A stretch of 64,000 nucleotides of DNA from Tubiluchus corallicola. Taxonomy: Eukaryota; Priapulida; Priapulimorpha; Priapulimorphida; Tubiluchidae. The position numbers and the translations under genes were made by a program. The notes beneath the pieces are model-generated. The model made no database searches. It was not told the DNA's origin and was given only the letters and a program-made list of their open reading frames with translations. The stretch covers positions 329,501-393,500 of the forward strand of contig JAQGDQ010000003.1 of the NCBI GenBank assembly GCA_030141605.1, written 5' to 3'. Positions within the stretch are counted from its first letter, which is position 1, and the number at the start of each line of letters is the position of its first letter. This document shows positions 1-13,000 of this stretch, in pieces.

Positions 1-1075
1 AGGTTACAGTAAATTTCAGTGCAATCAATCAACCAGTCAGTCAATCTCTCAGCCAGTCAGTAGCCACTGAGACAAAACAATCCTTGGGCAAAATCTGAAT
101 GTCATGTTCAAACAGCAGTGGCCAAGTAAGAGCAGCAACAAGAGCAAAAGCAAAGAAAGGGTCGAATCAACAACTGATCAGTTAAATTGATCAACTGTTA
201 CCCATTCTCCAAGAGCACAGAAATTATGGACCAAGTAAGTGTACAGTGAGCTTTGAGAGAAAGAACCAATGTAGGACAAAAGGACTATCATCTAAAATGT
301 TTGCTCTCATCTAGACTAGCATTTAAAATTTAAAAAGAAATATAACCGAAAGCATAGTGACAAGTTGACTAGTTTAATTTGCAGTGAATAAACAGTAACT
401 CATTTAAAAATGTGTTTTTCTTCTAGTACTCTAATACATTGTTGTTTTCTAACTGTAAGATAATTTACATGTTTTGTGAATTAAAATTCCAGTGTAGTGA
501 AAATAAGTGTGTGATGTACTAGTTGCATTTTTATTACATTACTAGTTATGTTATGAGTTGGAGTTGGTTATAAAATCATGGTGAACACACGGAGATGCAT
601 TTGCGACATTACACCTTTTTTATTGTCATTGAACAAAAAAAAATAACAAAAACAAAACATCGGAGCTGTCATCCTGAGCAGGTGACATTACTTTCACCGC
701 TATAGCAACTAACTAACTAGGTCAAAATCAAGTTACAGAATACAGGTGAGAAGCCAACCTGGCGCATAAATTAGAATCGGCAGGCGGGTCATAACAGTTA
801 ACTTTGACATACCATCAATTAATTACTCAATAAGTTACTTGTTATAACTTTTATAGCTGACAACAGAATTTCCAGCTTCCGTCACATTGCTGCCAGTAGC
901 AATGACTTGACTTAAAGTATCCTTCACTCTTACTGGTTATTCATAAAAAGCTGATACCTTGTAAGAGAAAGACACTTGAAAGTTTCTGTTAACATTTACT
1001 CAAGCAAATAATCTAATTTTACCTGTTAATTAGCAAGCATCTATAATTAACATAATACATTAGCTGTGACCTTAC
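1..1075. other. DOCK intron, cut by the window edge
   Basis: No exon-like frame flanked by splice signals was found. The next DOCK exon (continuing after the phase-2 donor at 1075) is expected to the left of position 1. Confidence 0.6.
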
Positions 1076-4000
1076 CTGTTTTGCAACATTATCATCTCAT
1101 TCCAATCTGAAGGATATACACTCTTGTTTACCAAGTCTTTAAAAACCAGTAGTATTTCCATGAGGAAGTCCAGCAAGTCTGTATGGTTTGTGAAGTGCGA
1201 AATATACTCATTGTAATGATACTCGTCCATCTGCCGTAGCATAGCAATCATTACCGCAGCTACATTAGCCTATGAGCATAGGAAATCAAGATAAAATGTG
1301 CACAATTTATGCAAATTGCAAGTTATGTAACAATTTTGCATTGCTGCACAGATAATGTACCACAAGCAAGACTTATATTAGGCAACGTATGCACAAATGC
1401 ACACAAGTGATTTCCCATTATTATCATTGTGTCCAGGGTTAGTGTGCATACAGTCTAATGCACACCCTTGGGTTAACAGTAAATAACAACAAAAGAACGT
1501 CATACTGGTGAGCGTTTAACCGGTTGCATGCCTTCTCTCTTTTGGCAACCACCATGAAAATCCCATGATTTGTAATTGTTGTTTAAACTATAACCTTACG
1601 CAGATTTTGAACACCTGTGACAGCACTGCTAGTAAAAACTGCCAACTAGGCTTGAATTGTTTTCTATTTTTTGTCACAGTGAAAACACCTGATAAAAAAA
1701 TTTATATGCTTAGATAGAGAATTTTACAGACTTTCTAACATGATAAATTTTGCTTGCAGTTGTCGCTAAAACTAAAAGTGCACACTAGACCAGATACGGC
1801 GGCTGGTGGATAATAGGCAAGTTTTGTAGATTGTTTCAACTACAGTTCTATTAATAATAACTAGCAACATTTGATATTTACACACAGTATAACCAAGAAT
1901 TACGCCTTCAAAACCCTAGTAAATTACATGCCTAAATGAATATTCTAAAAGTGGTAATTGGAGGTCAATGTTTAGGTGCAAATTATCACCACACATGCCA
2001 TATTGTTTTATTATCATTATTATGTGCTTTATGACTTTACTTTGCTCAATAGCGATTTGCAAGAAATAGTCCGTAAAATGCGTAAATGGCATCTTTAAGC
2101 AACTTTCTCGTATTTTCAAAAGCTCTTATGGCATATTTTGATATAGGAGTTTCGCATTCAACAAGATTATGAATTTTAGACATTCTAATGCCCAAAAAAA
2201 CTTTCACCATATTTTAAACTGACATTACCTTGATGACTTTTTATCAAAAGTGAAATATGAATGATATTCTGATTCTCACAGGAAGCCAGAAACATTAATC
2301 AGTCGTGCATGAGGATAAAAACTTTACAATTTCACTTTGTCAGCAAATACTAACAAACTTACGGTTAACGGATGACCAGTATCCGGGTGTCCAGTTTCAA
2401 GATATATGACAGTCTGTATGATAGTTCTCAGAAGGTGTGTCATTATGTAGCTAATGTCGTCATGTGTTGGGCCCTACAAACAGTAATAAATTTGAGTAAA
2501 TAATAAATATTCCACTAAATTTAGGCACTTAATATAAACAATGCTGATGACACAGGATAATGGTGACAGACTGCTAACAGTTATTTTCATTTGTAGTCAC
2601 AGTATTCAGCTTATTGGCAGATAGAGATAAAACTCGTTTTATATATAATAATTTGTTTTCGTTTCTTTTTCTGGAAGGTTAGTACAGTGCAAAAATCAAA
2701 GCTTACTCAGACTTTTAACAGCTAGAATAGATCAGACTACAGATAACCAGGCGAAGACAGTTTGAGAAGCCCACAATAATTTTTCACAACATTCCAGGGT
2801 AATTTACAGTATTTAGTAAGACGTATTAAAGAAGCTTTGACAAGAAACAGATACTTATTAATACATAGCAAAGAGAATATCTCATTACACTGTATAGCTA
2901 CTTACTATATCTCGACAATAAGTAACTTGCAAAATGTCGCCGATAATCCGTACGCAAACATCAAGTTCATCCTTAGTTTCCAGCAGTATCCTCAAGTGAT
3001 AACTCATCATAGGAAGCAAAATTGCTCTACATTCTGGAACACGTAAACAAGGAAACGTGCATGACATTGCACTAAGGTCAACAATATTAAGAAGACCTTT
3101 CTGGGAAATCTTAATAAATGAATAATTCTAGATACACACAAATAACACAAGTAACGGAAACTGCCATAACACACATTAACATTTACCAGGAATTTTAAAC
3201 AAATCACTGTGCACGATGTCATTCACACATAACATCTTCTGCCGTTTCAGTCGATCCGGTGGAACATTGTTGATTAGCTGTACCAACAGACGACTGAGAT
3301 CCTCGGCTTCAAAAACCAACAACACATCTGGTATCACGCTACATATGTACTTCAGTGCTGCCCCCTGCGAAAATAATGGCACCAATTTGTACATTGTATA
3401 CAAGTGGAAGCAATTCGGCATACATTTAAAAATGAAGAAAGAAAATTAAAACACGTTTCAGGTAAGTGTTACAAAAATAAAATAATTTAGTAATAATGAT
3501 GATGAGAAATATGACGGTGATAAAAATTATGATGTTAATGAATATTACATTGTGATACCACTACTCATAATTACAAACGACTGCTAACTGAAACTAAACT
3601 GTTACTATACTAAACGTATTGCTATTTAATTGATGTTGTCACACTTAATAAGGTAAACATATATATGAATGATTATTATTTATTCATGTGCTTTACACAA
3701 CTATATGTATTAAGTGAAAATAAATATATCTAGTGTGAATTAAAGACAATTTAGTATAGCAATAGTAAAATCACGGTAACTGATACCTATTTAGTGTTAA
3801 TTTATTGTTAATTTACTACTTAATCCACTAATAATTATCCCAACCACCTAAGTAAGTAACTTGTAATTAAATGCAATAATTATAAATTAGCAACAAAATA
3901 CCACTTAAACAGAAACAGAATAATAACATGCATCGTGGTCACTGACACAGGATATCCCTAGCAAGGCAACTAAAATCTTAATTCTCTGGTGGAAATGAGA

Positions 4001-7000
4001 AAATCTAGTTAACGTGAGATAATACATATCTGAAGCACAAACTAGTATTTTGGTAAAATCAGTTCTCAAACATAAAATGCAACTGAAGGCCCAAAACATA
4101 AGGGCATATACTATAGAGGACTTACAATCCTCTAATAGATCTTAATAGTTGAAGCTGTTTGTCGGCAACCACGTTGAAAATAATCATGCAAACCTATTAA
4201 TGTAATGAGAGGCATCCATTGGCTATCAAAACTATGATCAATTTAAAGCCAATGGTTTTAGTTTAGACTTTTAGACCAATACCGAACATATTTTTGATAG
4301 CAAAGGATAAAAGCTGCATGTTAAACTCACCGCCACGGCTTCCTAAAAGTGCAAATAAGGAAAAAAATAATTATTACATGTGCGCACTAGATATCGTCTC
4401 ATTAATTGGCAAATAAACTAAATATATTAAACATCTTTTTCAAAATGAGACCAGGATAATTAAATTAGGTGTATATGGAATCACCTCTCGTTCACATGTA
4501 AAAAACTTGAATAAGCTTAGTTAATGGTCTCCAAGATTGGATTTCCTTGTCTTAGCTACTTCTTAAAGCTTGAAGGACAACTTTTTAGTTTTTTTTGCTA
4601 GACCTGTTTAAGAATTTAAATTCAAGCAGGAAAAGGCTGCAATTAAAGATCATGTCCATAAATTGCTGATATCTGCAGTGCTTATTATAATCAAATTTGA
4701 AGCCAAAAAAGCATTATAAAAGCATTATATCTAGGCTAGGTATAATGCTTTTTGGCTTCAAATTATTAATGAAATAATGAAATAATTCAAATAATGAAAG
4801 CACTTTAGCTTCCTAACATTGAATTTAGTCAGGCTGTAATTGAATTCTGTAAACCTAAACTTCGTAATGCTGAATGCCGAAACCTAAACCATAAGTACCA
4901 GCATCACAACATACCAATACATAAAATGATATTCAAAATGCCACACAGCTTTTTAAATTTTACTTCTACATTATTACAGTATATATCTCCTAGCAGAAAC
5001 AATTATTATTAGTGAAAATGATTATCATTCATCGTTATGTATGCATTGGGTAGTAATATACAGCAAATGACTTTGATGAACTGTTACTGTGAGTACTGGA
5101 TTTCAACATCATTGCCATTTCTCTTTACCTTCAATATTATCTTGTAAATGTTTGCAAAATAATTATGAAGATAAAAAGAACTTTTGTTTAGATTTTGTTT
5201 GCACTTTTGTTAACATGTTTATTTTATTATATTTTCATATAATACCTTGACCAAAATCTGAGAAAACATTTTTAGCCAGGGCACCTACAGCTGTTTTCCT
5301 ATTAACTACAGTCTCACTCCGTTCAAAAAGACCATTAAAGGAAAAGTCAAGCCTTCTGGGAAGATTGACTTATTTCAATGTTTGCAAAAATGTTTGAACG
5401 ATTTAGTAATAAAAGCACCTTGCGTAATTAGTAAAATCACTTTAAAGTCCGGATTATTTCATATTTGGACGCTCCCATTTTGAACTCCCATTCTTCCACC
5501 AAATAATGTCATTTGTCGACTAAAGAAAAGCAGCGCACAGTCAACTTCCATCAAAAGTATAATAAGTTTTTACAATAAATTAGATAGCTAATTTTGTGAT
5601 ATTTTTGCATGAAAGTTAGGTAAGTTGCAGAAGTTAAAATTAGTTTAAGTAGTGCATTGTTGCAAAAAATCATGATGCACTTACAAAAAGTTACGTGATA
5701 CTTTTCAAGAGAATAATGGTTACCACCAACCATGAAAATTTCTATTCAGTGGTAGTATAAAATAATTTTATGCTATATAGATAGCAAATGCCTAAGTTTA
5801 AGGGATAACAATAAAATAAACACAAGATGCGAAGTTATTTGCCCTTTCCTATAACAGACATATGCTATTGCCAATTAACTAATTCAATCCTCGTACAACT
5901 AGGTAATTGTTACAAGAATTCTTTTTCGGGATCTGCACCATTCTAAATATATTCATATTTGCATTTCTCCACTGTAGCTCTTTACCTTCATTTGCCACTG
6001 GCTTTTTTGGGGCCAATTTGATTATATATATAAAAACGGCCCCTAGTACATTATTATATGAGTAGCAAATATCTTTCTGTATTGTGATTTTTACAATACA
6101 TTACCTGTACTGTAAGCATTGGATCCTGGGTGTAAAGCATCATGGCGCTGATAGAGTGGAATACAGATGACAACATTGCATTGAAAGGCCCTTGTCCTTT
6201 TGAACTATTTAACCTACACAAAAGAAAGAACAGAAAAAGTTTTGAATACAAATTGCAAAACAAATCATCAGGAATTTCTTTCCTCCAATTTGAAAATAAA
6301 GAGAGCGTGCATTACTGAGTAATGGTAGCTTTACAGATTTTGTAAGATACGTCTGTTTTTAAAAATTTTTAAACAGCGAAAAATATAGTTTAGAAACGTG
6401 CAATGCAACTCTACAAATATGTATATTCAGCAACTGAAACAGGAAACAAAACAATCAGAAGACAAAGTTCAGTAAGCCTAGCGCAAGGCACAAGACTTGC
6501 AAATACATTTGTTAACCTATAGTAATTGTCATCAGTAGGTAATGAAAAGCTAATATTGTTCAACAGTTTATACCTTTCTTAAGACTTTTCCTTGGTTTTT
6601 CTATTATTATTTAAGGGTATATAACTTACTCATTGCTACTGTAACGAAATTCTTCAGCTGCTTTTACTTACGCAGAAAACAGGAGTCGAGAGCGAACAAT
6701 GAACTTAAAGATGAACTCCAATGATTTCATGACTTTCAACAACATGTCCACATTTTGTCTTTCATTAACATTCTCCACCAGATCCTTCAGTACAACCATT
6801 AGCTTACTGTGGAAAACATTTATAATAAAACAATTTATGCTATCTACAGCAGCCGTAAAGAAATTCAGTAATGACTCCGCCATAATTTTTTTTTAAGTTC
6901 AAGAGTTTATTCATATCAATTCATTTCAATTTATTAATAATATTAAATACATGTCAATGGAGCACATTTTTGGCTTATAATAAAAATAATTTGTAGACTT

Positions 7001-10000
7001 ATCGGTTTTGATTGCCTTTACTAGTTAGATATTTCTTTCTGCAGTGGTAAAATAAATCTTAAATAGTCAGACAAAAAACACGTATGCACGGACACACACA
7101 TACAACAATTACATATTTACTTTGAAGATCAGATTATGTACGACATGATTTAATTTAAAGTTCATGACTGCAACTGATAACAAATGGTAACACATTTTTC
7201 CTAGCATGGCAAAAAAGATTATTTGAGGCTGTGATGTAGTGACATCTTTGCAAATGTGATTTTAATTGACAAAATAAAATCTTATTTTGAAAATGTAGTC
7301 CATACAATTATTAAAAAGTACAATATAATTTATCAGTGTAAAGGTGCAAGCTATCTATTTGTTACTCTACGATAACACTGATTTCTGAAAAAAAGTTATT
7401 TACAGACTAGAAATTTAACACTGCCACAAATCATCATCATTAAGTCTCATGCCACAATGGTATAAAGGCAGCAACTCACACATCAGCATGACAACCTTAC
7501 AATTATAATGAATGTGAACAAATAGGTAGAACTAGTTTATTTTCTTTTTGTTGCTTTTAAAGACATTTTAATAAATTAAGCTAGCCCAATGTGGTAAACA
7601 CTTACTTATAAGCTAATGTTGCACTAAAGTTTTCTGTAATGTAAGAACTCAACACCGGCTTGAAATGCTGATATTTTCTATCGGATATCAAACTTATCAC
7701 AAAAACCTAAAATGTAATAATATTATTATTGAACAGCAACAGCTCATTTAACACACACAACACAATATATTTTAAATTATAATACGCCAGTAATTACTAT
7801 TAACAAAGATTTAATATTTTGGCATCACAAAAGTCTTATAACCACAGCCAAATAATAATTATTTAAAAAAAGATAGATTAATTATTCAGTCACTCATTGG
7901 TGTTTTTATCCACCCCTAAGAAGATTAAAAAAGGTAATTAAGAATTCAATAAGCTGCTATTGGAGCCATAGGACAAACAAGAGTCAATAGCACAAGATTA
8001 TTTTATGTGATGAACTAAAACTAACTTGTCAGTCCATTAAAAAATAATTTAATCTTTAGTGACATAAGCAAGTTTTAGATTAGAAATTATTCCCAACACT
8101 TCTATATAGTAACAAATACTATTTGTTGCTTTTACTTTTTAGTATCGAAATTAATTATGAATGCACTTCATAGGTGGCAGCACATGAATAAAGAAATTAC
8201 TAAAATTTATCTTTAAAGAAAATCTTTTTAATAAATTATTGTCCACAAAAAACTTATTGCAAGATAACATAACACACAAAGCAGTAATTCAAGTAATTAT
8301 AATACTTTTCAAGGAAAGGTCTACCTGATAAAATCATAAAAATAAGACCTAACACACCACAAAAATATTTATTAGCTGAAAGACTATAATAGGGTATATA
8401 AGAGAGATAGGTAAGTGACAAAAATGCCCGGATGAACTTCACTGGTGTGGGGTGCAGGCTTCAAACCTGTAGCCGATTAGTCTCGGAGTGGTTCGATTCC
8501 ACCTTCCGGGCGATTTTTACAGTTGGCAAGGGCATGTGTTTAGCTGGCAGGGGCTCACCAGCTTAACTAGAACAAAATGGACAACAGAGAGGGGTCGTTT
8601 TACTTTTCTCCTACAGCTAAAAATGATAGGTTTACCAAAATCAATGCCAGCACGGACACTCTAGTATTTTTATTAGACTGGTTTAGGTACTATTGTATAA
8701 TATTTTTCCACAGTTTCTTAGTAAAATAAACCAGTGCATGTGCACGACAATACCAAGTTTGCTTTTAGCAATGGTAGTAGCGCAGGTATTTTGAAAGTTT
8801 CGATGTACAACAGAAAGATGTAGAACATTCAATTGTAAGGTTTCGATTCACAAAAGAAGGATGTAGAACATTCAATTGTTAATTTTCAAGGTTTTGATTC
8901 ACAAAAGAAGGATGTAGAACATTCAATTTTTAAAAACCTGTTTTCAAAGTTTCAGGCTAATGGCGTACAAATGCAATGCACCTTTCAGGTAAGTGGCATA
9001 CAAATGCATCTATCTACTGCATAATAATCTTAATGATGACGCTCAAAACAGAATTACACACATGCAATCTGCCATGACTTTGGTTTCACTCAATTTGTGT
9101 CACCCAGGTTAAGCAAAAAAAGACAGAACATGAACTGAAAATGTTGCCTAAAAGGTTTATACTTACAAGTGCATCAAACACCAGGTTATCATAGAGATCC
9201 GAATCAGAATTATGCATCAAAATGTTGAACAAGGCATCAAGTGTATCTTGCAGAAACTAAAAACAAACACATGAAAAAACTCAGATTACCAGTAATTCAG
9301 ACTTTATTTATGACCATGCTTCAATTTCCAAAAATAAATCAGTGATGATTTTCTTTAAATTTGAATATTTGTTTCCTGCAAAAAAAGATTATTGCTTGAC
9401 AATTAACATGCGATTACCTTGACAATTTCTTCTCCATCGACATTGACCAGTGACAGCAAGCTTTCTTTTAGACTGTCTGGATTTGCTCGCCACTTCAGCA
9501 ACCCCAGTAAATCAACTAAAAAAATTTAAAAAGATAAAATATATATATTTTATCTTTTTAAAACAACTCTACTTTGATTTCGTAACTAATTCTGACAAAA
9601 GAACGCAAGAAACAACAAAAAATAGCACTATATGATACCAATCAAAAAAATAAGAAAATCCAATAATGCAGTTTCAAAATGAAAAATATGTAGTGTACTA
9701 CTGAGCAATCAGCAAGTGGATAAAGGATTGGAAATATTTATCATTAATTTAGGAAAAGTTATGCAATACAGTAGCAAAGATAGGCTAGTCCACAGAGAAA
9801 ATTATTCATCAATAAATTTTGTAACTGGAAAATTTCTCCAATAAGAAAAAAATAATAACTTTTGCTTATGATATATATTACGACTTCAACACCACACAGT
9901 GTGTTGTGGCTAGCTAAATGTAAAATGTAGAAATATAAATGAACAGCAAATTTTCCTTTTTAAACTTATATATTAATATTAATGTGTAGGCTAAAACAAT

Positions 10001-13000
10001 ATATATTGTACTTGATAGTTCTAATACTTCTAATGGTTAATTTGTTCAACAAAATGACTTGAAAGCCAGGAAGACTTTCATGTTTCCATCATGTTTTCTG
10101 CACATCTAGTGAGAGCATTTTATTGCTCTCAAACCAATAGCACTATTATTTTTTCAGCTACAGGAAAAATCTGTGAAAAGTACTGAAAATCATCAGCAAA
10201 TGCTATAAAGATAAATTGGTGTTTATTGTGTTTCTCTACCATTTTGTGTGAGCTTGGTTGAGCAAATTATTGTGCTAATTTGGAATGAATCCTTTGTGGT
10301 CAGCGACAGTCCACCGCTGTTCTTTAGTAGCAGCTGGCTGCCCATGTTCATTCCAGCTGCTTCGAGTTCCTGCTTTGTAGCCGGCAAGTTCAGATAGCTG
10401 CATCTTTCTTCCTTGTCTTCTTTTTTCTTGTGCTCAATCTGAACAAAAAAAAGCAATTCAAATCAAATTAGAAGAAGAAGATGCAAATTGCTGGATGACT
10501 GTAAAAAAATAAAAGAAGTTGAAAAATTGAAACAAATTAAATTAGATTCTGAAGACTTTCTAGTGAGGCTTATTATATTTATGCAAATGCCATGCCATGA
10601 TGTTTGATAAGAAATACGGTGCAGTGTAAAAATCAGGAAAAAACAGCTAGATTGTTCCTACCTTATAGACTAGAAGATCATGTGTGCCATCAAGTAATGT
10701 TGTCCCATTTTCTTGCATCAGACGCACATAAGATAGTGCAAATGGTTTTTCAGCCCTGTCCTTCACATCGCTGGTTGAACGATGTTTGAAGAGGAAAAGA
10801 AGATGAGCACTGTAAAAATCATCTATGGGCACTGCAACCTGTACAAAACAAAGGCAAAGTAATTTAGGCAAGACAATAAAATGTACGAACATATTTAGCA
10901 AGCAAGCACAACAGACTGCATGTACATTTCAAAAATGAATACAGTCAGTATAATATGACACTATCAAATTTGCTAACCAAAACAATAGACCTGAAATAGT
11001 TTCAAATCAACAATCCTATGAAAGACTATAAAAAAGCTAGCAATTATTTAGTGATGTTTCTGCCAATTAATTATACAGCTTGTTTATGCAGTATGAAATT
11101 ATGAAAAAAAATTATCATTACTAAATCAATATAAAAAATGGTAAAATCTAGATTTTAGTGCATAAACTGCTCCTAACAAAACAGTGAGAATGTTATCTAT
11201 AAAAATTACACATATTCAAAGTTGAAGACTGCAAAGACTGAAATGTTTAATAATTTCCATCCACTTAATTCCTACCCTCAAGAACTGCAGCATAAATTGC
11301 CTGTCATCATGTAACACAGTACAAAATTACTAAGTGTACGACATGCTATAAACTGATACCTGAAATTAAAGAAAATTTATATTTCAACGAACTTATATGA
11401 AGTTAATTAGCAGCACTTACTTTAAATGTTTCATTCCAATGTGGTCTGTCCTCATGGTAATAGACAACCGATTTGTAAGCTTCACTGCCTTGTTGATCTC
11501 CACCTGACTCTGTGCTTATCACATTCTATAATAAGTAAGTAACATATGACTTATGGAAATTACTCAGAAAGTTCAGACTCAACAGTTGGAACTAAAAAAA
11601 AAAAATAACAGCTGTATTATCAGATTTTGCTGTGCAGGTTACAAAAATCACTCTCTTTCATGCTACTAATTTTCTAAAATGCAAATAACTGCAAACAAAT
11701 TGCAAGTAGATGTTTTGTTATGCCATCAAGCAAGCTAACAATAGAAAGAGAATCAGCCAATGAAACAGAAAATGTTCAAATAAGAGTTTGCAAAATTATT
11801 TTAGGCCCACGGTATATCACTTATGATGAGACACTGAAGTCTCTGACTTCAAAAAAACTTATTGAAAGACTAAAACCATTACTGGTTGCAAGAAACATTT
11901 TAACACTTACGGGAAGATGTTTACCCTCATTGTTACAGACATAGACAGTGACTTCCACATTCTTATCTGAAGTTTTGCTACCCTTCGTAAACTCTCCTTG
12001 GACAAGGGTCAGATATACATCATTACGCACATCACCTGAATTAAATGAAATAAGTATCAGCAAATTTTAAATTTCAAAATTGTACATATGCAGTAAAGCC
12101 TTTTGAAAAAGCTAAAGTTATATCTATATCTATATAATCCACGCAAATCACAAGTAAATGTTTAGTGTATCAGGAGTCTAAATTATGTCTTAGTTAAAAA
12201 GAGATTTAAAAAGTCTAAAAATTCTTAATTTCAATTTCCTAAATTATAAAGTTAAAAAACATCTTTTAATAGTTTTAACAGAAATTGACATTAAACTTTA
12301 CATGAGCAAACACCAAGAGAGATGATTAGAGATTAACGAGTAACAATAGTAAATGGCAATAGCTAACAATAACCATCAACTATAGTGTAGCAGGCTGTTA
12401 TATCAAGTTAATCAAAATGATCTGCACTTCAACTGGTAACTTCAGTTTAATTATTGTTAAAAAAGTGATAATTTTAATGCGAAAAAACTGTATTAATGAG
12501 AACTAGCTGCTTTAAGGAAAATTAACATTAACAAGTATATTTTGAGCTTAGTCCAACAAAGGTTGAACTCATTTTATATTACAACATTTTAATTTTGTCT
12601 TAAAATCAACATAATATGTCATTAAAATGAATAAACCAAAGCAGACAAAAAAATCACTATAGGCGTTAAAGTAGCAAGTAGCATGTTCACATGCTGTTTT
12701 GACTCTTATGTAAATTTTCATATTAAGGTTGCAGCTAAAATGTACCTCCTTGCAAAGTCCTTCATAAAACTAATTAGCTAAAGCATGTGCACTGCTTAAA
12801 TATTTAAATCGTTATTAATCACGTGGATATGTCAATCTCTGTTGCACTTTAAAATAATGTACATGGAAAAATATATACCTCACTCAGTAATGGCTTACCT
12901 GCAGATAATAGAATCTAATGCAAAAGTTAGCTAAATTACCTGGTAGGATCACTTCGGGGAAGCCCATTTTGCGCACAACGCACGTGGAAGCCGACACCAA

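Noticed and set aside
6807-6883. Extension of the open frame upstream of DOCK exon 6806-6672
   Set aside because: Phase and family alignment ([11 protein letters not shown]) put the acceptor at 6807-6808; the extension is intron sequence that happens to be open.
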